Shown here: positions 1-8,010 of the stretch, piece after piece | Layout of the letters: each line of letters starts with the position of its first letter | How positions within the stretch are numbered: the first letter of the stretch is position 1 | Source: Pseudomonas sp. efr-133-TYG-5 | GTDB taxonomy: Bacteria > Pseudomonadota > Gammaproteobacteria > Pseudomonadales > Pseudomonadaceae | Assembly (NCBI RefSeq): GCF_030209175.1 | Contig: NZ_JARVSM010000008.1 | Location: forward strand, 145,301-209,300 | DNA length: 64,000 nucleotides | Direction: 5' to 3' | The notes under the pieces: generated by a model | The model's input: the letters and a program-made list of their open reading frames with translations, nothing else | Told to the model about the DNA's origin: nothing | The model's database searches: none | Translations under genes and position numbers: made by a program

Positions 1-1071
<1,071 letters not shown>

Positions 1072-1092
1072 TGCTGCGAGGCGGTAAATGAG

Positions 1093-1131
1093 AAGGGCGG
1101 TCATGTTTCGCACATGACCGCCCTTTTTTTT
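1093..1131 (+). terminator. Rho-independent terminator of argG
   Basis: A perfect 13-bp stem (arms 1093-1105 and 1113-1125) with a 7-base loop runs into a T tract. It lies 22 bases after the argG stop and separates argG from the convergent gene at 1184-1825. Confidence 0.93.
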
Positions 1132-1183
1132 GCAAAAACCTTCGTCTGCCCGGTGGCTGTCGGCCGAGTTTGCCGGGCCCGGG

Positions 1184-1825
1184 TCAGAGTCTTCCGGCGA
1201 CGGTCAAGCCATGTGAGCTTGCGTTATAGACAATGCAGAAGGTGCTGCCGGTATGTTTCTTCGCCTGCCGGGTGCGGTGTAACAGCCTTTCCCTGAGTAA
1301 AGGATCGGAGCGCTGACTGGTCAGCAGTACGATCATTCGGGAATACTGCCGCTCGGCCTGGCGGATATTGTCGAGCACCATGGCGATGCCGGCTTCTGTT
1401 TCCATTTGCCGCACATCGACTATCTGCAGGCTGCGCACGGACTCGGGCAAATGAACGTCGTGCTCGATCAGCAGGTTGCTGGCGCCCGGCCTGTTGTCGG
1501 GTGGATCCGTCGTGGTGTGGGGACGCTGAGTACTTCTGCTCGCGGGCGTTTCTTCAACTTTCAAATGGGCCAGGTCGCCCGCCTTCAGGAAGTTCTTGTC
1601 CTTTTCGAAGTCCGAGGGCGAATAAAGTGAACGGTAGTTGAAGTTGAGCGTAACAAAGAACAGCAACAACAGATAAAACGGAAAGCCGATCAGGAACCAC
1701 ACGTATATTTCACGCTCCTTGTTTTCCAGAAAGGGCAGGGATACTGCAGCGGAGGTTTCCGAGATGGCGGCAAATATGGCAATGACCGTCATCGGATTGG
1801 TGATTTTCTTTTTGATCTTCAGCAT
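1184..1825 (-). CDS. Unknown two-helix membrane protein
   Basis: 213 residues; I do not recognise a family. The N-terminus is basic (MLKIKKKITN) and is followed by two hydrophobic stretches at about residues 13-33 and 41-62, then a soluble C-terminal half of about 150 residues. The end of the protein is basic and has no motif I can name. The ATG at 1825 is the first start of a frame with reasonable amino-acid composition. It is convergent with argG and has a long AT-rich gap upstream. It could be a local accessory gene; its function is unknown. Confidence 0.6.
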   Translation of the reverse strand: MLKIKKKITNPMTVIAIFAAISETSAAVSLPFLENKEREIYVWFLIGFPFYLLLLFFVTLNFNYRSLYSPSDFEKDKNFLKAGDLAHLKVEETPASRSTQRPHTTTDPPDNRPGASNLLIEHDVHLPESVRSLQIVDVRQMETEAGIAMVLDNIRQAERQYSRMIVLLTSQRSDPLLRERLLHRTRQAKKHTGSTFCIVYNASSHGLTVAGRL

Positions 1826-2336
1826 GGGCAGCTCTCATCAATACAGGTTCTCTCATGGAATGTTCGTGGGGTTCGGAAACAGGGCAGGCTGTGCGCCTCT
1901 TGTTTAATTGGCTGGGCGGCTTTTTTTTCAGTGTTTATAGTAAACATCACTCTTTTAACAGCGCGGTGTTGTTTCATAAGTTTGTCGTGGACGAGAAGTC
2001 CGCTCGGGACAAGTCTGTAAGGCGTTGGTGCCGTAGCGCAGGCTGGGTTAAACACATTCATGATTGCATTGATAAGGACATTTCCGACGCGGGAGGACGC
2101 CGAAGGCCGGTGCTTTTCCATCTCCGAGTGTTGAAAAACGTCTTTTAGATCCGCTGTTTGATCAGGGTGAATGCGTTGCGCGCGTACATAGGCGCGATTT
2201 TTTGTAGGAATAATCTTTGTTGGCTGTAGGGAATGTCTCTTGGTGCAAGTCGACAGGAACTCCGGCATGCCATGGGTGAAATGACTACGTTATTGTGCTG
2301 GCTCTAAAAATTCGAACAGCGAAACTGGACTTGCCC
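1826..2336. other. AT-rich intergenic region with no supported gene
   Basis: About 510 bases between two divergent genes. It is clearly poorer in G and C than its surroundings and has an eight-T run near 1921-1928. Open frames exist on both strands, but their translations look non-coding, with odd composition and no ribosome binding site. It should contain the promoters of both flanking genes. The drop in GC may mark acquired DNA. Confidence 0.5.
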
Positions 2337-2963
2337 ATGAATAAAGTGCTGATCGTGGATGATCACCCCGTCATTCGTCTTGCGGTACGTATGCTGATGG
2401 AGCGTCATGGCTACGAAGTCATTGCAGAAACCGATAATGGAGTGGACGCCTTACAACTTGCCCGTGAACAAATGCCGGACATTGTCATTCTGGATATCGG
2501 AATTCCCAAACTTGATGGTCTTGAAGTTATTGCACGATTGACCACGACGGCAATGCCGTTGAAAGTTCTGGTGTTGACGTCCCAGGCACCGGGGCATTTT
2601 TCCATGCGCTGCATGCAGTCGGGGGCCGCGGGTTATGTCTGCAAGCAACAGGACCTGACCGAGTTGCTCAGTGCGATCAAGGCGGTTTTGTCGGGCTACA
2701 GCTATTTCCCCAACCAGGCCTTGCATACGGTGCGTACCAGTCTGGGCAATGCCAGCGAAGCGGACATGGTCGATCGCCTCTCCGGGCGGGAAATGATGGT
2801 GCTGCAGCAACTGGCGCGCGGCAAGACCAACAAGGAAATTGCCGATGGCATGTTTCTCAGCAATAAAACCGTGAGCACCTACAAGACCCGGTTGTTATTG
2901 AAGCTCAATGCCCGTTCGCTGGTGGATCTGATCGAACTGGCGCAACGCAATGGACTGGTCTGA
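2337..2963 (+). CDS. BvgA-like NarL/FixJ-family response regulator
   Basis: 208-residue DNA-binding response regulator. The receiver domain covers residues 1-120, with acidic residues DD at 8-9 and the phospho-acceptor D53 in VILDIG. The C-terminal LuxR-type helix-turn-helix (about 145-205) has the LSGREMMVLQQLARG and NKEIADGMFLSNKTVSTYKTR elements. By memory the closest well-known relative is BvgA of Bordetella, with RocA-type regulators of Pseudomonas in the same group. An in-frame TTG 14 codons upstream adds a poor extension, so the ATG at 2337 is preferred. No sensor kinase lies nearby, so the partner is encoded elsewhere. Confidence 0.88.
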   Translation: MNKVLIVDDHPVIRLAVRMLMERHGYEVIAETDNGVDALQLAREQMPDIVILDIGIPKLDGLEVIARLTTTAMPLKVLVLTSQAPGHFSMRCMQSGAAGYVCKQQDLTELLSAIKAVLSGYSYFPNQALHTVRTSLGNASEADMVDRLSGREMMVLQQLARGKTNKEIADGMFLSNKTVSTYKTRLLLKLNARSLVDLIELAQRNGLV

Positions 2964-3017
2964 GGGGGAACAACCGCCGCTCGTACCAGCCGGGCTCATT
3001 CAACCGGCATTGGAAAG

Positions 3018-3047
3018 TTAAAAGCCTCCGGTTCAGGAGGCTTTTAA
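3018..3047. terminator. Bidirectional hairpin terminator
   Basis: A 12-bp perfect palindromic stem (3018-3029 and 3036-3047) with a six-base loop and A/T flanks on both sides. It sits between the response regulator (plus) and the small gene at 3051-3230 (minus), so it probably ends both transcripts. Confidence 0.85.
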
Positions 3048-3050
3048 ATA

Positions 3051-3230
3051 TCACAGATCAAAATCGTAATCGGCCAATTGCTTTTGCAGTCGGCGCTCTT
3101 CTAACAGGTTATCGATGGTGCGGCGTTTGCTCAGGTTGGTCTTGGCGACTTCGACCACCGGTTCTGCGTCATCGGCCTCCGTGGCGATAAAGTCGTCATC
3201 CGCTTCCAATTGCTCTTTGCTGGTACTCAT
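3051..3230 (-). CDS. PA3496-type small protein
   Basis: 59-residue acidic small protein, read directly from the minus strand. It begins MSTSKEQLEADDDF and ends in a basic then aromatic/acidic segment (RRLQKQLADYDFDL). The ATG at 3230 follows a TGGAG element at good spacing. A short protein of this kind sits next to nth in P. aeruginosa (PA3496), and its family is annotated as a putative envelope integrity protein. That function is database lore, not visible here. No signal peptide or membrane helix is seen, so it looks cytoplasmic. Confidence 0.8.
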   Translation of the reverse strand: MSTSKEQLEADDDFIATEADDAEPVVEVAKTNLSKRRTIDNLLEERRLQKQLADYDFDL

Positions 3231-3336
3231 AAGTCAACTCCAGGCTGAGACTGCCTTTGGCGCTCCTTATATCGATATTCCAGCGGCGGGTAAAAAAGAT
3301 TTTTTCAATCGAACATTCAATAAACTTAATAGCCGG

Positions 3337-3975
3337 TCAATCGTCCGAGGTTTTGTGTTTGTACTCGCACAAGTCCTCGATCCGACAGCTGCCGCACCGC
3401 GGCTTGCGCGCCAGGCACACATAACGCCCGTGCAGAATCAGCCAGTGGTGGGAATCGAGCAGATATTCCCTGGGCACGAATTTCATCAGTTTCTTTTCTA
3501 CTTCGACAACGTTCTTGCCCGGGGCAATGCCGGTGCGATTGCTGACCCGGAAAATATGCGTGTCGACCGCCATGGTCAGTTGCCGGAACGCCGTATTGAG
3601 CACCACGTTGGCCGTCTTGCGCCCGACGCCGGGCAGCGCTTCGAGTTCTTCGCGGGTCTGCGGCACTTCGCCGTTGTGGCGTTCGACCAGCAGGCGGCAG
3701 GTCTCGATCACGTTTTTCGCCTTGCTGTTATACAGGCCGATGGTCTTGATGTATTCCGACAGGCCCTCGACCCCCAGCGCATGAATCGCCGCCGGCGTAT
3801 TGGCCACCGGGTACAGTTTCGCCGTGGCCTTGTTCACGCCAACGTCAGTCGATTGCGCCGAAAGAATCACCGCGATCAGCAGTTCGAATGGCGAGGAATA
3901 GGCCAGTTCGGTCTTCGGTTCCGGGTTGTCTTCATGCAGTCGGCGGAAAATTTCCAGGCGTTTTGCAGCATTCAT
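3337..3975 (-). CDS. nth: Endonuclease III
   Basis: DNA glycosylase/AP lyase that removes oxidised pyrimidines in base excision repair. 212 residues, the usual length. It has the helix-hairpin-helix LPGVGRKTANVVL carrying the catalytic lysine, the conserved VDTHIFRVSNR with the catalytic aspartate, and the C-terminal 4Fe-4S ligands in the spacing C-x6-C-x2-C-x5-C. The ATG at 3975 overlaps the rnfE stop (ATGA), so it is the last gene of the rnf operon, a coupling also known in other gammaproteobacteria. Confidence 0.97.
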   Translation of the reverse strand: MNAAKRLEIFRRLHEDNPEPKTELAYSSPFELLIAVILSAQSTDVGVNKATAKLYPVANTPAAIHALGVEGLSEYIKTIGLYNSKAKNVIETCRLLVERHNGEVPQTREELEALPGVGRKTANVVLNTAFRQLTMAVDTHIFRVSNRTGIAPGKNVVEVEKKLMKFVPREYLLDSHHWLILHGRYVCLARKPRCGSCRIEDLCEYKHKTSDD

Positions 3976-4529
3976 GGGTGATGCGATTCCTTTGCTGAAG
4001 CGGTAGGGCGGGTCCAGGCCTGGTGGGCCGCGAGCAGTAGACCGAGGAGGATAAACGCCCCCGGCACCAGCGTCGCCAGTGTCAGGCCTTTGCTGAACAC
4101 GATCAGGCCGCCGATGCTGCCGTGTCCGATCAGCTCGCGCAACAACGCCAGCGCCAGCAGCAACCCGGCAAACAACGCACAAAGCTTCAGGGCGGCGGTG
4201 CGCGGTTGGCGATAGAAACCATGGTGTTCCAGCACCACGCATTGCAGGGCGAGCAACCCGCTGTAGAGCGCGATTGTCTGCTGCCATGGCAGCGCCCAGC
4301 GCTGCAGGAGGAGGTCGAAACAATTAGCCAGCGTAGCCGCCAGCACCAGGCTGGCCAGCAACAGCGCCTGCGCCGTCAGACGTGGGCGCAATGGCCGCAT
4401 GCACACGGCATAGGCGCCGATCACCGCAACAAACATCAGCAGCGTCAGCAGCGCAGCGTGCAGCGATTGCGTGGCGCCCAGGAGCAGGACCAGCATCAGT
4501 GAGTTGGCCAGCGTCGCCGTGGTTTTCAT
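3972..4529 (-). CDS. rnfE: RnfE/RsxE-like membrane subunit, short and divergent
   Basis: Integral membrane subunit of the Rnf/Rsx electron transfer complex. At 185 residues it is well below the usual 220-235, and nearly all of it is hydrophobic helix. The ALLRELIGHGSI segment and the later LVPGAFILLGLLLA segment match the family. In E. coli RsxE two cysteines, near residues 26 and 108, help hold an intramembrane 2Fe-2S cluster. By hand alignment the first is replaced here (LLLGATQSL), while the second survives as C97 (LALQCVVL). It overlaps rnfG and nth by ATGA. The divergence suggests altered electron transfer. Confidence 0.8.
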   Translation of the reverse strand: MKTTATLANSLMLVLLLGATQSLHAALLTLLMFVAVIGAYAVCMRPLRPRLTAQALLLASLVLAATLANCFDLLLQRWALPWQQTIALYSGLLALQCVVLEHHGFYRQPRTAALKLCALFAGLLLALALLRELIGHGSIGGLIVFSKGLTLATLVPGAFILLGLLLAAHQAWTRPTASAKESHHP

Positions 4530-5131
4530 GTGCCGCCCCCCAGGAGTGCCGACCGTTGCTCGTCGAAGTAGCGCAGCGCATCGTGGAGGGCGTTGATCGC
4601 TGCCCGCGACGTGATCGTGGCACCGGCCATCTGGTCGAATTGTCCCTGATCCTTTTTCAACGCCCAGCCTGCGTCTGCGGGTTCACTGCGCGATTTGCCG
4701 GAAAACCCCTGCAGCCAGCCATTCGGCCAGTCCGCGATGTGCCCGCCAAGCGCCGGGGTTTCGCTCTGGGCGAGCGTCTTTACCCCGAGCAGACGGCCGC
4801 TGGCATCGATGGCGATCAACAATTCGATGCTGCCGGCATAGCCCGGGGTCTGGCTGCGCAGCAGCACCGCGACAGGCTGGCCATGGCGGGTCGCCCGATA
4901 GCCGCCGAGCAGTTTGCTGTGCGCGAGATCGACCGCATTCAGTGCCAGTGGCTGCTGCAGCGGTTGATTGTCATAGCTGTCGGGCGGTAGCACATCGAGC
5001 AGTTTGCGACTGTCGATCAGCTGCTGTTCGGTGGCGATCTGCGGCGCGCTGGCATGCTCCACCAGCCAGGTCATGCCGATGCCGGCAACGGCCAGCAACG
5101 CCACGCTGATCAGGCTGGCGGAGCGATTCAT
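4526..5131 (-). CDS. rnfG: RnfG/RsxG flavoprotein subunit
   Basis: 201 residues: an N-terminal membrane helix (about 7-25) followed by an FMN-binding domain facing the periplasm. The covalent FMN attachment motif is kept as DQMAGATITS (residues 166-175), with T172 the expected flavinylated threonine (attached by ApbE, not in this window). The segment with SETPALGG is also typical of the family. It overlaps rnfE and rnfD by ATGA, so translation is probably coupled. Confidence 0.9.
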   Translation of the reverse strand: MNRSASLISVALLAVAGIGMTWLVEHASAPQIATEQQLIDSRKLLDVLPPDSYDNQPLQQPLALNAVDLAHSKLLGGYRATRHGQPVAVLLRSQTPGYAGSIELLIAIDASGRLLGVKTLAQSETPALGGHIADWPNGWLQGFSGKSRSEPADAGWALKKDQGQFDQMAGATITSRAAINALHDALRYFDEQRSALLGGGT

Positions 5132-6111
5132 GGGTTCACCGGTGCCTGGCGGCGATTGGCCAGGCGTTCCAGCGCGGGGACGCACAGGTTCATCAACAGC
5201 ACCGCGAACGCCACGCCGTCGGGATAACCGCCCCAGGTACGGATCAGATAAGTCAGACCGCCCACGCCGACCCCGAACAGCAGGCGTGCCAGCGCACTTT
5301 TCGCTCCGGACACCGGTTCGGTGACGATGAAGAAGGCGCCCAGCATGGTCGCCCCGCTCAGCAGATGAAACAGCGGCGAACCGTGGGAATCGGAGCCCGA
5401 ACCGTTCCAGCACAGCAGGCTGATGACGAACAGGCTGGCCAGCATGCCGACCGGGGCGTGCCAGGCAATCACCCGCCGTTGCAGCAACCACAGGCCACCG
5501 GCGAGGAATCCGAGGTTGACCCATTCCATGGCATGCGCGCCGAAACGCCCGAACGCCGGGTTGCCGGCAAACAATTCGTCGATGGTCAGACTTTTATTGA
5601 TGCGCAGACTGTCCAGCGCCGTAGCCTGCACCCAGGCGTCCGGCGCCTGCCCTGCCGCGAACACCTGTTGCACGGCGGCGGAAAACCCCATGCCCTGCGC
5701 CGGCCACTGCGTCATCGGCTGCGGGAACAGCACGATCGCCAGTGCCAGGCCGAGCATCGCCGGGTTGAACGGGTTTTTGCCAACGCCGCCGTAAAGATGC
5801 TTGCCGAACAGCAAGCCCGCGGCAATCGCCACCATCGGCAGCCACCATGGGCAATAGGGTGGCAGGGCGATGGTCAGCAGCGTGGCGCTGACCAGCGCGC
5901 TGCCGTCGCTCAGCGTCGCCTGCACCGGTTGGCGGCGCAGACGAATGACGGCGGCCTCCAGGGTCAGTGCGCTCAGCACGGCCAGCAGCCAATTGAACAA
6001 CACCCCCCAACCATAAAACCACACCAGCGCCAGCAGCCCCGGCAGCGTCGCCAGCAGGACTTGCTGCATGGCCTGTTGCAGGCGCTCGTCGCGGATTTCA
6101 GGGGCTGACAT
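5128..6111 (-). CDS. rnfD: RnfD/RsxD membrane subunit
   Basis: 327 residues with about nine hydrophobic helices; it belongs to the NqrB/RnfD family. It keeps GKNPFNPAMLG, the LLSGATMLGAFF segment and the C-terminal TWGGYPDGVAFAVLLMN. The covalent FMN site, usually TGAT after an Asp-Ala pair, reads DAWVQAT here (residues 158-164). The threonine (T164) is present, but the preceding Ser/Thr-Gly is Val-Gln, so flavinylation is uncertain. The start at 6111 lies inside the end of rnfB (14-base overlap), which leaves no room for rnfC. Confidence 0.9.
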   Translation of the reverse strand: MSAPEIRDERLQQAMQQVLLATLPGLLALVWFYGWGVLFNWLLAVLSALTLEAAVIRLRRQPVQATLSDGSALVSATLLTIALPPYCPWWLPMVAIAAGLLFGKHLYGGVGKNPFNPAMLGLALAIVLFPQPMTQWPAQGMGFSAAVQQVFAAGQAPDAWVQATALDSLRINKSLTIDELFAGNPAFGRFGAHAMEWVNLGFLAGGLWLLQRRVIAWHAPVGMLASLFVISLLCWNGSGSDSHGSPLFHLLSGATMLGAFFIVTEPVSGAKSALARLLFGVGVGGLTYLIRTWGGYPDGVAFAVLLMNLCVPALERLANRRQAPVNP

Positions 6112-7312
6112 GGGCTTGTACCTGGCGCTCGGCTTCCTGCAGGCGGGTGCGGGCCCGGTCGAGGTCGACGCTTGAGCTGTCGGCGCGCCGTTGCAGCTTG
6201 CTCAGCTCGGCGCGGGCGTAGGCCAGTTCGGTTTTCAGCTGCCGCAGGCGCGCGTCAATCGGGCGTTTTTCCACGCGGACCAGCTCGGGCGCCGGCTGCG
6301 CGCTGGCGCCTTCCGCCGCGTGCAGCGCTTGTTCGGCCTCGCGCAGGGCCTGCTCGAGGGGCGCCAACTGCTCTGGGGCTGCCTCGGCGGCCTGCGCCTT
6401 TTTCAACTCGGCGCGGCGCATCGCCAACTGGATCTTGGCCCGTTTCAGCTCGGCGTCTTTTGCCGCCGGCGCGACTACGGGGGCGGGCGCGACCTGGCTT
6501 TCCAGTTGCGCCAGCGCCTGTTCGGCGGCTTCGAATTGCTGTTGCAGCACCATCAGTTGCGCCTGCTGTTCGAACGTCGGCGGATGACCGAAGGCTTTCA
6601 GCGATTTGTGCAATTGAGCGCGACTCATGGCGACATCGATCTTGGCTTTTTTCAGCGCGGCGTCGGCGGTCGCGGCCTTCTGCGCGCGCACGCGTTGCAG
6701 TGCCGCTTGCACCGGGTCGAGCGGGACGTCCGCGACAGTCACCTGGGCCGCACGCTGGGCCCGGGCCTCGCGTTCGGCCTGCTTGTGCTGTTCCTCGCGT
6801 TGCAGACGGGCGTTGCGGCGTTCGAAACGCTGCCGGGCATGGTTGCGTTTGGCCGCACGGGCCTGGTGCTCGGCGAGGCTGTGGGTCATGCCGCCGACCA
6901 CCGGCAGCGTGCCGGGTGGCAGCGGGCGCATTTCGATGCAGTCCACCGGGCAGGGTGCCACGCACAAATCGCAACCGGTGCATTCGTCGATCAGTACGGT
7001 GTGCATCAGTTTCGCCGCACCGACGATGGCATCGATCGGGCAGGCCTGGATGCACTTGGTGCAACCGATGCACTCGGCTTCGCGGATGAAGGCCACCTGC
7101 GGCGGCGCTGGACCGCGACTGACGTCCAGTTCGAGCACCGGGATTTTCAGCAGCTCGGCCAGCGCGGCAATGGTTTCGTCACCCCCCGGCGGACACTTGT
7201 TGATCGGCTCCCCGGCGGCAATTCCCTCGGCGTACGGCTTGCACCCGGGATGGCCGCACTTGCCGCATTGGGTCTGCGGCAGCAGCGCGTCGATACGTTG
7301 AATCAGACTCAT
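6098..7312 (-). CDS. rnfB: RnfB-like iron-sulfur protein without membrane anchor and with long repetitive tail
   Basis: 404 residues, about twice the length of E. coli RsxB. Residues 16-40 form the first 4Fe-4S site (C16, C19, C24, C40). Two ferredoxin motifs follow (C81/84/87/91 and C111/114/117/121), all complete. The protein starts at MSLIQRIDALLPQTQCG, so the N-terminal membrane helix of RsxB (about 25 residues) is absent. The tail from about residue 130 to 404 is charged, alanine-rich and probably coiled coil. It holds related units such as KKAKIDVAMSRAQLHK, KRAKIQLAMRRAELKK and LKTELAYARAELSK, which resemble the repetitive C-terminal tail of RsxC proteins. ATGA overlap with rnfA. Confidence 0.87.
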   Translation of the reverse strand: MSLIQRIDALLPQTQCGKCGHPGCKPYAEGIAAGEPINKCPPGGDETIAALAELLKIPVLELDVSRGPAPPQVAFIREAECIGCTKCIQACPIDAIVGAAKLMHTVLIDECTGCDLCVAPCPVDCIEMRPLPPGTLPVVGGMTHSLAEHQARAAKRNHARQRFERRNARLQREEQHKQAEREARAQRAAQVTVADVPLDPVQAALQRVRAQKAATADAALKKAKIDVAMSRAQLHKSLKAFGHPPTFEQQAQLMVLQQQFEAAEQALAQLESQVAPAPVVAPAAKDAELKRAKIQLAMRRAELKKAQAAEAAPEQLAPLEQALREAEQALHAAEGASAQPAPELVRVEKRPIDARLRQLKTELAYARAELSKLQRRADSSSVDLDRARTRLQEAERQVQAHVSP

Positions 7313-7878
7313 GTTTTGATCAGTCCACTGAAGCCGAGGAAAGCCACGGCCAGCAATCCGGCGCCGATCAGCTGGATCGGCAGGCCACGAAAGGGCTGCG
7401 GGATATCGTTGTCGGCGGTGCGCTCGCACAAGTCGCTGAACAGGCTCAGCACCAGCCAGAAGCCCAGGCCGGCGCCAAGGCTCAGTGCCGTCACCTGCGC
7501 CAGGCTGTTGTCCGCCTGCGCGGTGAGCAACGCCAGTCCCAGCACGCCGGCGTTGCCCAGCAGCAGCGGCCACAAGCCGTCGAACGGCCAGGCGGGCAGG
7601 CAGCGCGCCAGCAACCGCAGCAAAGGTGCAATCAGCAACACGCTGAGCGGCAGCCACACAAACAGGCGCAGCGCCTGCAACTGCAGCGGCACCAGCAGCC
7701 ATTGCCACAACGCATGAGCGAGCACGCCGACGCCCAGCATCAGGCACACCGTCGCCAGGCCCAGTGCATGCACCTGGCGCCGTTCGCCGGCCAGCAGCGG
7801 ATCGACAGCCAGCGGCCAGTGCAACACGAAGTTGTTGATCAGCGCAGCACTGAAGAGCGTTAGCACAAGTTCGGTCAT
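7309..7878 (-). CDS. rnfA: RnfA/RsxA-like membrane subunit lacking the cysteine ligands
   Basis: 189 residues with six predicted helices, first gene of the operon. The N-terminus (INNFVLHWPLAVDPLLA) aligns without gaps to E. coli RsxA (VNNFVLVKFLGLCPFMG), so cysteine 26 of RsxA is D26 here. The second ligand region TNCAVLG aligns with GNAGVLG, so that cysteine is A110. The C-terminal PFRGLPIQLIGAGLLAVAFLGFSGL is conserved. The fold and position are those of RnfA, but the ligands of the intramembrane 2Fe-2S cluster are gone. Confidence 0.87.
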   Translation of the reverse strand: MTELVLTLFSAALINNFVLHWPLAVDPLLAGERRQVHALGLATVCLMLGVGVLAHALWQWLLVPLQLQALRLFVWLPLSVLLIAPLLRLLARCLPAWPFDGLWPLLLGNAGVLGLALLTAQADNSLAQVTALSLGAGLGFWLVLSLFSDLCERTADNDIPQPFRGLPIQLIGAGLLAVAFLGFSGLIKT

Positions 7879-7954
7879 GGTTCTGCCGGCAGGAACGGGC
7901 GTCGGTCACTTAAGGTTAGGCATTATCCGGCAGGCGCGGAGGGCCGGCCAGATA

Positions 7955-7993
7955 TGAAAAATCCCACAGGCGCACGGGGCACGCCTGTGGGAT
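7955..7993 (-). terminator. Terminator of metG
   Basis: A 12-bp stem (arms 7961-7972 and 7982-7993) with a nine-base loop and a T run on the minus strand at 7957-7960. It lies just downstream of the metG stop and upstream of the rnfA start. Confidence 0.88.
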
Positions 7994-8010
7994 CGGTCTG
8001 GCGCGGCAAC

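Noticed and set aside
1819..2268. Open frames on both strands in the AT-rich gap
   Set aside because: No ribosome site, no protein-like pattern, and the overlapping frames conflict with each other.
6191..7717. Plus-strand frames opposite rnfB
   Set aside because: The minus-strand RnfB has all twelve Fe-S cysteines in place and overlaps its neighbours by ATGA; the plus frames are shadows.
3051..7878. Possibility that rnfC is present but frameshifted between rnfB and rnfD
   Set aside because: The two genes overlap by 14 bases, so there is no space for even a remnant; only the RnfB tail could be derived from it.
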